Source: Bryoerythrophyllum caledonicum (Eukaryota; Streptophyta; Bryopsida; Pottiales; Pottiaceae). Taken from it: a stretch of DNA of 64,000 bases. Position 1 is the stretch's first letter; each line of letters opens with the position of its first letter. Below, piece after piece: positions 9,298-19,500 of this stretch. Below the pieces are notes generated by a model, which saw nothing but the letters and a program-made list of their open reading frames with translations, had not been told where the DNA came from and made no database searches. Position numbers and translations under genes: made by a program. The stretch is taken from positions 5,844,028 to 5,908,027 of the forward strand of contig OZ020519.1 in NCBI GenBank assembly GCA_963971425.1, given 5' to 3'.

Positions 9298-11400
9298 CAA
9301 CAATTTGTACCTGCAGGGGACAAATTGAGTTTGAATAGGTTCCTAAAAGTCTTATTTTGAAGAAAAATATTGAAAATATTGTTGATAACAGAAATATGGG
9401 TTATCTTTGCTCAGATTTTTTTTCCTTTTTTGGACTGACATGGAAAAGTTATGGTGCTTCAACAATCAAAGGCTTGGGTTTGGGGCAGTTGGGCAAGGTA
9501 TTGTAGAACTGAATAGTAGTATTGTAGAGTTGAATAGTGAACATTTTTGTAGCAAGTAGCATGAAATGAATGTTCTTCGCAACCCTCAAATGCAGAGGTA
9601 TGAAGGATTTTACATTGTACGAAAAAAAATCGTTTTAATAGAAGAAGGCATAATAAATCTATTCACCCTTTGGGTTTTAGTCCAATACTTTATTTTCTAC
9701 TCAAAAACTAAAAATACTTTCCTATAAAGATGGCAATTTTCTATACCCATATTCATTGCAAGTCCATTTTTCTTATCCTAATTACGTCCGTTTTGGCGTG
9801 CAATGACTTGATACAAGATAAAATATAGATCCATAAAATTTATATAATGTGCAATGGGAAATATGCCATTGTTTTTAGCCATTGTATAGTATCCGGCCAT
9901 AAGTATACTTTTATGTACGTTTCCACACTTCACTGCTGCCAACTTTGACACCCTCGTAAGGGCTAAAAAAAATTCACTTTGCCATGAAAGTTTTGGCACA
10001 AGATCATTTTCATGCTGAAAATATGTGTGCAAAATTTCAAGGCCAGAAGATGAATACAAAAAAGATATTCAAAACCTACCAACACATTGTGTAGTTGTGA
10101 GCCATTCACAACTGCCAACTTTGACACCCTCCCTAGAACTGATTTTTTTAATATATCGTGAAATTATGGCACAAGGTCACATCTATGTTCATTACAAGTG
10201 TGCCAAATTTCAAGGCCACATGGTGATTACAAAAAAATACTCAAAATTGTTTCTCATAGTTACATATGTTGGTAGATTTTAAGATGGTTTTTTGTATTCA
10301 TCTTCAGGCCTTAAAAATTTGGCACAAATCATATCAACATAGAGATAATCTTGTGTAAGAAATTTCATGGTGGGTGCCAAAGTTGGCAATAGTGAAATGG
10401 TTTCTCTGATTGTTTTTCACAACTACACATGTTGGTAGATTTAGATTTTTTAATTTTCTTTTGTGAATCTTCTGGACTTGAAAATAAGCACACGTATAAT
10501 CAACATAGAGATGGCCTAATGTTCAAAATCTCATGGGAAAAAAATTTAATCCTTGGGAGGGTGTCAAAGTTGGCACAAATGAAATGTTTCTTACAATTAC
10601 ACATGTTGGTAGATTTCAAAAATTTGTTGTTATGTGTATATTTTAGCCTTTAAATTTGACACACATATAACCAACATAGAGATAGTTTCTAGCCAAAAAT
10701 TTCATGGGAAAAAACAAAAAATTCAATCCTTGGGAGTGTGTCAAAGTTGGCCAAGAGTGAAATGTTTCTCACAACTACACATGTTGGTAGATTTGGAATA
10801 TTATTTTTTGTGTGGACCTTTTGGACTTTAAATTTTTTGCACATGTAATCAACAAAGAGATGGTCTCATGCTGAAAATTCCATGGGGAAAAAAAAATCTT
10901 TCAATCCTTGGAAGGGTGTCAAAGTTGGCGGCTGTGAAACTTTTCTCATAGCTACACATGTCAGCAAATTTTGAATATATTTTTTTGTATTCATCTTCTA
11001 GAATAGAAATTTTGCACAAATGTTGTCAACATACAAATGATCTTGTGCCAAAAACTTCATGGTAAAATGACAATTTCTCAGCCTTTAAAAGGGTGTCGAT
11101 GTTGGGAGCAGTGTAGTGTGGAAATGTACACAAGCAAAAAGAACGTATATTTATTGCCTAGTACTGTACAATGACCTTGTCTGTGCAAGGAACCATACCA
11201 CACTCTTCAATTGCATGTATCTTACAATTTGTGTGGTCAAAGTTTACAAAATAATCTAGGTGTCTATGTATAAAAATTATCTTGAAGATCTATGGTTGGA
11301 AATGATTAAAAGATGTTTCAATTAGTCTTGCAATGTCTCATCTTAAGAAAGCAATTTTTAAGTGGTTTTGGTAAAACATAGTCTCAGTCCTTCAGCAAGA
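9298..11400 (+). repeat. TTAA-flanked element, family B, expanded by an internal tandem array
   Basis: After TTAA at 9294-9297, the order of words (ATTTGTACC ... GGTTCCTAAA ... ATATGGGTTATCTTTG ... AAAAGTTATGGTGCTTC ... GTATTGTAGAACTGAATAGT) matches the family B copies at 59686 and, inverted, at 45902-46789. The other side of the element (CCACACTCTTCAATTGCATGTATC, 11200-11330) matches 60330-60450. The middle, 9930-11110, is filled by a tandem array listed separately. The right terminus is not clear. Confidence 0.7.
9930..11110. repeat. ~175 bp tandem array with an orientation switch
   Basis: The core words ACACATGTTGGTAGATTT and GGGTGTCAAAGTTGGC recur with starts near 10261, 10425, 10599, 10777 and 10954, giving a period of 164-178 bp. 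In the first two units (about 9940-10255) the same words occur as reverse complement (CCAACTTTGACACCCTC at about 9940 and 10110). The array therefore consists of about two units in one orientation followed by about five in the other. It carries no coding frame. Confidence 0.8.
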
Positions 11401-11409
11401 AATTTGTTG

Positions 11410-12300
11410 TCTTGTGAGCGGTGAGCGGTGAGCAATAAACATTGAATTTTTTAGATCTTTATGCAACATTTCTTTTCAGAACTTGGAAAGGATACCTATG
11501 GCCGAGGATTATATTTACATTGTTTTGACATATTTAAAAAAATATGAAAACATACAAGGACAATTTATGTGGACGTATGGAAGTATTAATTGTTGAGATC
11601 TTTTCGCAACATTCTTTTCCAAAAATTGAAAGGGACACCTATGGTTGTGAATAAACCATAGGTGTTAAACGTAGCGCACTATATATCACTTTTTATTAAT
11701 ATTGAGACAATCCATTTTGTTACAGCTCAAGAACGACGTCTGACTAAATATTGTAAAGTCTTCACGTCATATGAAAGCTACAAGTGCACATGCATGGACA
11801 GGTTGTGTGACCATTTAAGAGAATGCTTACTAAAGAACATACTATTACACTAAATGCTAATCATGGCTTGGAGGTATACCGTCATTTAAAGAAGATGTGT
11901 TGCAATACTTAAATCCATGCATATGTATTTAAATTATTACAAGTTATTACAATTTTCATGGAGTGGACAATGTTTATGTAATGTAAGAAATTGGGATTCA
12001 TTTCCATGAAACAAACAATGACAAAAAAAACATCATTTAGGTAATGACATTGGGGCGATATATGGAAACATTCACAAAGAAAGCACTACAGACATACAAT
12101 TGCAATGCTGATACCCAGGATCCCAAAACCTCATGAAAAAACAAAATAACAAGCAAAGCAAATGAATTACAATTCCACAGCTGAAAATTCATTTGAGTTC
12201 CCCTCATGGATCCAAGGCTTAGTATTGTCTACCATAATACCTAATCTACCCCGACGACTAGCAGCACATATCACCCAACTCCATACAACACGATTTTATG
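11410..12300. other. AT-rich intergenic DNA, no gene seen
   Basis: A weak direct repeat (ttagatctttatgcaacatttcttttc near 11450 and tgagatcttttcgcaacattcttttc near 11595, about 145 bp apart) is the only structure seen. A 63-codon frame at 11662-11853 has no supporting feature. Confidence 0.4.
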
Positions 12301-12307
12301 GCATTAA

Positions 12308-13018
12308 CCTTTAAACGCTGAAGCAACCAGAAATTGGCTTCTTGGATGATATTGTTGGATGATAATCAACGTAAACAATCGTTTCTCATCCTTTTCTTGG
12401 GGGGAGAGTTCATTGAATGTATAAGTATAAGATGATGATGAAACTGGCATCATATCGGTGATCATGTTTTATCTAAAGAAGAAAATGTTTGTGACACGGA
12501 TCTCAATACAATGAATTTGAGAAACTTCTAGCTTTAGCTCTAGATCTGGACTTGATCATCCAAAACGATATTTTTTGAACTTGAGTCCAACTAATGAAAT
12601 GAAGCTAATGATGTCTAGTTTCCATATCATTTTGAAAACTAAAAAATACGTAAAATTGAATAAGCTATTGCAATTTGAACATGGACCTATTACATTGGTT
12701 TTAATTTTAGCTGAATACCAAACTTTCATTTACACCACAAGTTGTGGCATTATAATGTTCACCTTTGGTGAAATTTCATAGTTTTTTTTAGCATAATTTG
12801 TATTTCATATGAATTTTCTCCACTTTTTCTTCAAAATAACATAATAATTCAAATTTTCACCAAAAAATTTGTGAGTTCTGTGACATAATTGAGACACGTG
12901 ATATCATCTCTGAAAAAATAAAAATAAAAAATTCACTCGTATTTGATGAGAAACTAGAGCGTACAGTAGATTGGAAATTTAGATTGATGCCATGGTCATA
13001 GGCTCCATTGTTTAAGGG
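12308..13018 (-). repeat. TTAA-flanked element, family C, 711 bp
   Basis: TTAA occurs at 12304-12307 and 13019-13022. The ends read CCTTTAAACGCTG and, on the other strand, CCCTTAAACAATGGAGCC. The interior matches 32571-33286 in inverted orientation (words GGTCATAGGCTCC, AAATTTGTGAGTTCTG, TTAGCTGAATACC, ATTTCATTAGTTGGACTC-like). There is no transposase frame. It abuts a family A fragment at 13023. Confidence 0.85.
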
Positions 13019-13022
13019 TTAA

Positions 13023-13502
13023 AGCACCCCACCCACATTCCCAAGGCACCATGCATGCACATATGGAATGCCTCACAAAAAAATGTAACGCAAATTGACA
13101 ATTTTTGAACCTCCACTCCTTGCACAATTTTTTTGAATATGCTACACCCTCTTTCTACCTCTTAAAATTGGAGATCAAGGAACTAATGTCATGCTTAACA
13201 TGATGGAAATGGATTTAGACCTTGTGTAGTGCAAAAATTTGACATCAAGTGAAGTCAAAGTCTACTGATCCATGAAACGCAGGGAAGAAAATGGACCCTT
13301 TTCTCTACTTCAAACACTATAATATTACAATCCGTGTGGTCAAACTTAACGAAATTTTTAATGTAAGTTACTTAGTGAGTCTTAATTGAGATCCTACGGT
13401 TAAAACTAGAAGTAGAAGTTTTTTGTTTTGTCTATACTCATTGCACTAAAACAAGCAATTTTGAAGTATTTTTGGTGTGAAATTGTCAAAGAAATTTAGG
13501 GG
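13023..13502 (-). repeat. Family A fragment, inverted, ending at TTAA
   Basis: The sequence contains the reverse complement of the family A interior (ACCTCCACTCCTTGCACAAT, AATATGCTACACCC) and ends TTTAGGGG plus TTAA (13503-13506). The other end is missing and is replaced by the family C element boundary. Confidence 0.75.
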
Positions 13503-13506
13503 TTAA

Positions 13507-14060
13507 TAATTGGGGCCACATGCACATGGTGACTTAGCTTGGAAAAGGTGCAGGGGAACATGTGGGTCAACCTTTTGGGAACTTGGGGTACTACGGGGGA
13601 GCTTTAGGTACGGCCCAAGAGCAATGATTGCCATGCATTTCATGGGTGCAAAAAAATGGAGAATGATATTTTTGGAAATTTACTCTTGTCCATAATTTTT
13701 TTTGTCCTACTTGGCACCATTGTCATACTCGCATTCTTCTTTAGGAAGCACTCTCACGAAAACTCTATTAATCTTTTCACGCATACGTGGACCACGGGAG
13801 TCAAAGACAATCTACAAGTGTATTAGATTAGGCAAAAATATCTATACAATAGATACATTTCAGCAAAAAAATCTACAACTCCATTTCATGGAAATCACTG
13901 TAGTTTGTTGATGCCTACATGGATTAAAGATTGACATGATCCGATGGAGAGCTAATGAGGAGCTCGAAATGCCTTCAAAATACGCTAGAGACAATAGAGT
14001 TTTGTAGAAAGTGTTACAAGAGAAAAACAAAAAAAACAACCCTGCCAAGGCCTCGTAGGT
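13507..14060. repeat. Dispersed repeat, family F, copy 1
   Basis: The words GCTTGGAAAAGGT, CCCAAGAGCAATGA, GCCATGCATTTCAT and GGTGCAAAAA recur in the same order near 63350-63475. The two copies are diverged and their boundaries are unclear. No coding potential was recognised. Confidence 0.6.
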
Positions 14061-14189
14061 GTAAATGGGTTAACACATGAGTGCGGATGGGGCTACGTTG
14101 GGGCTCCAACGACTAGTGGTGGCCCCACTAAACCAAAAGTAAATTTGGGTATTATTTGAAAAGTATAAATTGATTCCCAATGTCAACGC

Positions 14190-14382
14190 GCTCGAAACTC
14201 TACAGAAACGGGGGAACAGGTTAGGACCACTAGGGAACGCTCTTAGGAACAAATGGAAACAACACGAGAACTTATCACGAACGTGTTGGGAACTTTACGG
14301 GAACAAACCAGAAACTCTATGGGAATGCCCCATGAATGCGATGGGAATAGTATGTAACACAATGGAAACTCAATGTGAACAA
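14190..14382 (+). repeat. Minisatellite with ~11-bp period (GGGAAC/GGAAAC)
   Basis: GAAC/GAAAC/GAAT motifs begin at 14194, 14205, 14214, 14235, 14247, 14256, 14268, 14279, 14290, 14301, 14311, 14323, 14334, 14345, 14365 and 14377, with variant forms at 14225 and 14355. The mean spacing is 10.8 bp over about 18 units. The bases between the motifs are not conserved, so the signal is the phased motif rather than a simple tandem copy. Confidence 0.75.
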
Positions 14383-14539
14383 TGGATTATGGATGTAATA
14401 CTAATATAGTTGAGAAGATAAATTAGACGAGGGTAACCGAATGGTTTGGTTAGGAACCTGATTAGATTTCACCATGAAACTAGTTTGGCCCAACCCGGAC
14501 TTTTAGGAACCATATCTAGTTCCAAATGACCTCGTTTGG

Positions 14540-14800
14540 AATCTCTATACTTTGGTGGTACGAGGTTCTTTGGGGAGGTATGCCCCCATCTTAATGGCAC
14601 CCTTTCATTTTTCTAGCCCTCTCATTATGGAGCTCCAAGGCTTCATAAAGATTTTTTTTGGCAAATTTGGGCCTACGGCCACGAGTTACCCTTGAAGGCC
14701 CCTATATTCTTTAAATAGGTCCCCCATCCAAAAATAAAAATAGGGGCAAGGTTTTACCCCACCCCCCTCCAAAACCTTGTACCACCAAAGTATAGAGATT
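14540..14800. mobile_element. MITE with ~30-bp terminal inverted repeats and 10-bp target duplication
   Basis: Terminal inverted repeats start AATCTCTATACTTTGGTGG (14540) and its reverse complement ends at 14800; they pair over about 28-30 bp with one or two mismatches. The element is flanked by a perfect direct repeat CCTCGTTTGG at 14530-14539 and 14801-14810. Its length is 261 bp and there is no coding frame. A 9-11 bp target duplication points to the Mutator-like superfamily; hAT (8 bp) is less likely. Perfect flanks suggest a fairly recent insertion. Confidence 0.9.
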
Positions 14801-14827
14801 CCTCGTTTGGGCGTCATGTGCGTTAGC

Positions 14828-14915
14828 TTATTATAATAATAATAATAATAATTGTTAGTATTATTAGTATTATTAGTATTATTATTAGTATTAGTATTAT
14901 TATTATTAGTATTAG

Positions 14916-14966
<51 letters not shown>

Positions 14967-14972
14967 CATTAT
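14828..14972. repeat. ATT/TTA trinucleotide microsatellite
   Basis: An imperfect (TTA)n / (ATT)n run of about 145 bp is interrupted by TTAG variants. A minus-strand frame across it encodes only poly-Asn and is not a gene. Confidence 0.95.
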
Positions 14973-14979
14973 CAGCTGA

Positions 14980-16020
14980 AAGAAGAGAAAGGTTTCTCCG
15001 CAAGCCCCTAAAATTAGAGAACACATGACCATGACCAGGTCCTAACACGTGGACGGCCACGGTGTCAAGGACAGGATAGGGCGCCACTTGGTGGGTGCAC
15101 AGGGGCCTGGCCTCCACCCAAAAGAAAAAGCCTGAAATCAGAAAGAAAAAGATACCACCAAACTCCATCGGGCCAATCATCAGCCACTGCTAACTTACAG
15201 TATCATCACCACAGCTAAAGATATGAAAAACTCCAACCAAAAAAACTCCTTAAAAACCCCTTAAACTTCTCATCCTAACTGAAGAACGAGTACTCACACA
15301 TCCACAAAAGAACGTACACTCATCCCTCCCATAAGTTATACCTCTGCTAAATTACTGACTTATAACCTTGGCTAACTATAACCTCAACTAAGTTCTATCT
15401 ACAACTACCATGTGACTAGTGCAGAATTAAAGCACAGAATTGGTAGACGATGTTGTTTTATGTTTTTGAGACCAATCACTCAACAGTGCTACTACTCCTT
15501 CACATGTCACATGGTAATTGAATGACTTATATAGCTATTATGATCGAATTGTGACATGTGAAGGAACTTAGTGAATATATGGATCTGAAGTTACCAAGTC
15601 CTCTACTAAAACCACCACTAACTTTTGACGCCCTCACCAAAACTAACCCCACTCCCCACTCGAAACTCGTAGATCTACCACCGCGAAATCAACTCGGGGA
15701 GTACATATCGACATTCACTCCGACATTCTTTCGTCGTTGTTTTATGAGTATTGCCTTCTTCGTCGTCTTCGTCGTCATCGAATCTGTGCACAAAGCTCGA
15801 GCAGTGGTGAATTTGTGGTCGCAGAGCCAATTATTGCAGTTCCGCCGAAGTACCTTTCCGCAATTCTCTTGCAATCGCATTCTGGTCTGGAGAGGAAGTG
15901 CAGGAGTTGTACCGTTCGGAACTCGGATTTTAGATCTTATTGCAATGTGTGTGAGGTGTGTTGGAATGAGAAGTTTTCGCAATTTGGAAGAGATGAGATG
16001 AATTGAGTTGCGAGGTTGAT
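14980..16020. other. Upstream region of the limit dextrinase gene
   Basis: No gene could be supported. A TATATA-like word occurs near 15530. Reading frames at 15558-16001 and 15737-16006 overlap in different phases, lack recognisable domains and may be leader sequence. Transcription of the following gene probably begins somewhere in 15530-16480. Confidence 0.4.
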
Positions 16021-16460
16021 TTTTGGAGGATGTGAGCGAACTCCGAGTTTGTTTGGAAGCAGAACCGCAGTTGTTGGTTTGAGCGAATATGAGTTGCGGT
16101 TCGGTGCGATTGGAAGGTTGATTCGCAAGAATTGTGCGTGAGGTCTGGGTTTCAATTTAGGAGGAGTTTGTTCGGAGGCAGCTTTGCGTCACATTTGGAA
16201 TCCGTCTACTGCAGAGGAGGATTGAGAGCGAGGTTAGTTAGGAGGAGTTTGCTCCCTCGGTGATCGCACATTGGGACCGTGGAGGTTGCTTTTGAAGGAT
16301 TGTGAGAGATTTGTTCGGGGACAGTTTTCCTCACATTTGGAATCTTTCCAACTGTAGAGGTCGAATTTAAAAGGATTGTTGAGGTTTCAGTTTAGAAGAA
16401 GTTCGTTCGAAGAAAGTATGTGACACATTCGATATCTGTCCAACTGTAGCGGCCGCGATC
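16021..16460 (+). repeat. Irregular direct repeats in the limit dextrinase leader/promoter
   Basis: A module of the form GAGTTTGTTCGGAGGCAG, then TCACATTTGGAATC, then AACTGTAGAGG occurs at about 16160-16215, 16308-16360 and 16395-16455, with a weaker version at about 16045. Unit spacing is 80-150 bp. The position just before the start codon makes it 5' leader or proximal promoter. Confidence 0.65.
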
Positions 16461-16504
16461 CGCAATTTGGTGCGTCAATCCGGAATTGGCTTTTTTGGAG
16501 ACGG

Positions 16505-19500
16505 ATGCTCACCCCGGGCGCAATGATGGCGACCGTTGCAGTTGCGCCTTCGACGTCTGCATTGTTCGTTCCGACGCACCGCGCAGGTACTCGTACGGAG
16601 GAGTGCAGAAAGGTGTGGAACTCGAGTAGTAGGCGTCTGCTGAAGCCCGGCTCATGGAGCCGTTGGACATCTGACAGTAGACCAGGCGTGGCGCCTCTGG
16701 TGTTGAGACACTCTGTGCCGCGGTCTCGGAACACGAGCGTCGCATTGCAACTGGCGGAGAAGATGGCGGACAATGCCGACGGCGTCGTGCGCACAAGAAT
16801 TCATTATTTCCGGTGTGTCTCGGAAACTTAACCCTAACTCTTTTAAGATTTTGCTTCTCGCATTTGAGTTGATCGGTTCATTGCTTCTGATTCGGTCTAC
16901 TCTTTTGCGTTTTGTAGGAGGAATGGGAAATACGACAACTGGGGTTTGCACGTCTGGGGCAATGTGGAGAAGGCAACGGAGTGGGACAGCCCCTTGGCTC
17001 CCACCGGAGAAAATGAACATGGCGTGTATTGGGAGGTGGATGCCGTGGCGAATGGTCCATTGCACTTCGTTGTGCACAAAGGAGACGTCAAGGTATGTGA
17101 ACCGTGATCGCCATTGGAGCTCATGAAACCCTAATACCTGGAACTCGGCCGTGCATTATTCATGTTATTGAGCCTTGATGCAGGACTGCGAGGGGACGCT
17201 TCCAAGTGAGGTGGACTCAGAGATCTGGTTGGTTTCCGGGAGTCCGACTGTTTTTACTGAAATGCCTGATCCTTGGTCTCTTCCTCAGGTTTGGCTACGA
17301 TGATCACATCTTTAGAAATCATGTTCTGGCGCTTTGTTGTATGCACTGAAGAGGGGAATTGTTGTATGGGTACCCGAAAAGCCCTTGGGGGATGACATGT
17401 CGGTTGTCTCTTAGGCACTTGGTGTAGAAAATTGTTTACCCTCGAAAGGGGGGAGTAGTTCTGTTACACTATCCTATATCCCGTGGTCATGGGCTTAGTG
17501 AAGAGAATGAACGAACATTATATTCACGCCGGTCCCTGACGGGAACTGGAGTTCTTCTTCTTATGAAGAGTGGAAAGTCAAGTGCGCCTTGTTGCATTGC
17601 ATTCAATTAGTCGCTAGCTTGTAAGGGTTAGGCATTTCTTTTATCGAGCTATGGATGGGGAAGAGATTTTATGTGTCTGATTTTTGTTACTATTTCGTTT
17701 GGGCACCAGCTTAGCGAGATTGCAATACGAGTTTTGTTTTAAAATTTCTTGTAGCAAACTGTTTTCAACGATTTACAATGCTTTTATTTCTGGCGTCGTT
17801 ATTTTAGGTGTTGATAAAAATAATGTGGAAATGACAGGGTGATCTTGGAAAATCGCGGGCCTTCTGGGTGGCGAATGACTTGCTTGCTTGGAATGCTAAA
17901 AGCGACAGTTCTCAAATTTACCTACATTCCAGCGCCACTGCCAAGTTGGAGATCACTGCGAAAGGTGTTGATGGTATGGTTGCTTCTTACTTGCAACTTG
18001 GAAGGTGGTCGACGCTTGTACACGCTTCAATATGCATTAATTGGAGAGGTTTTGCTGCTTCAGATTGTTTTTGTGGATCTAAGATTATGTGGATTGAATT
18101 GACCAGGGTCGGACGTTGCCGTGAAGCTGGAAGAAGATTTAAACGGTTTACCTCTAAAGGTAAGAGATTGCAAGGAAAAATGTGTCTATTTTGCCATGTT
18201 TCCCATATTGCGGTTGGTATTTCACTTCCACAGCTTTTGTATGCTGTGCAACATTTCACTTTTCAGATTTTGTCCTGACTGAAAGCTAATGGTATGTGCC
18301 GGTATGTTGCCAGGTGCTGAGCAAGTTTCCTCATATCAAAGGATATCGTGCACTGCGATTACCTGCTTCTGCCGATGCCAAGAAATTATTGAAGTCTCAG
18401 TTGGTCTTATCAGCTACTGATGGTGAGTCTACTCGATCAGGAATCTTAACCTCAAACATTGTATCAATGAACATCGTCCATTTGTAGACCTTCGCTTTGC
18501 CAGTTTCGGCTGATGGGACCTTGGGTTTGCCATGTTACAGAATATGGGCAAGCTACAGATGCGACTGGTATCCAAATTGCTGGAGTTTTGGACGATTTGT
18601 TTGCATATGACGGTCCTCTTGGTGCGAGTGCCACCAAAGATGGTGTAAAATTTGACCTTTGGGCCCCTACTGCACAGGTAACACTCAAATCTTTAATGTT
18701 TTCTAAGCGTCTTGAAACTTTTTGCTGTGTGGACACATCTGAAGTTGTGGACACGAACCTTGTCTGTGGTTCTCCTGTATATTTAAAAGAGGTCCTCGTC
18801 TTTTCGTCGTTTTTAAAGGTGGTTTCGTTGCCTATTATATGATGGTCATCAGAAAGGCAGATATTGATCAAGATTGAAAAATGTCTTCCACTCAACATCA
18901 ATGATGTTGGAGCTGACTGGGATGTGTGTAGAATGTGCGTTTGTTTTTGTTCTCCGCACCAACAGGTGGGGAGCCTGCAGAGAAACTGCAGCTTCAGGAA
19001 AGTAACGGTGTTTGGACTGGTTTTGGACCAAGCTTCTGGAAGGGCAAATACTATCTCTATGAAGTTACAGTTTATCATCCAGCCACCCAACAAATCGAAG
19101 TTTCTCTAGCAAATGATCCTTATTCTCATGGGTAAGGACACTGGTTGTGTGAAAGTTGGGGTCTACCTCCTGTCTATTGGAGTGGTCTGTCGAGAGCAAT
19201 CAAACAATGGTTAATGTTCTAGATCTTTATTTGATGGCACTTGGTCTGGATTCAAAATCACCCTCAGCATCTTTACTATGTAATGATATGTGCTGGCATC
19301 CTTGTGTATGCAGCCTCTCTGTCAATGGAGATCGAACTCTTATCATGGATATGGCAGATGCACATCTTGCACCAGAAGGTTGGGGACATCTTGGATACGA
19401 GAAACCCCCTCTTGATTCATTTAACGACATATCTATTTATGAGCTACACATTAGAGATTTCAGGTATGGTTTCTCACGAGGAATATCTTAGCAAATGCAA

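Noticed and set aside
9930-11110. CRISPR-like array
   Set aside because: Units are ~175 bp, diverged and without the short repeat/unique spacer layout; the genome is eukaryotic.
14540-14800. MicroRNA precursor hairpin
   Set aside because: Arms coincide exactly with transposon termini flanked by a target duplication, so a MITE explains it better.
14686-15180. Minus-strand frame with a poly-Asn tract
   Set aside because: It is the translation of the ATT microsatellite and adjoining MITE edge; no domain.
15558-16006. Two overlapping plus-strand frames, one Cys-rich (CRSCTVRN ... CNVCEVCW)
   Set aside because: Short, in the leader region of the limit dextrinase gene, Cys spacing does not fit a known zinc motif.
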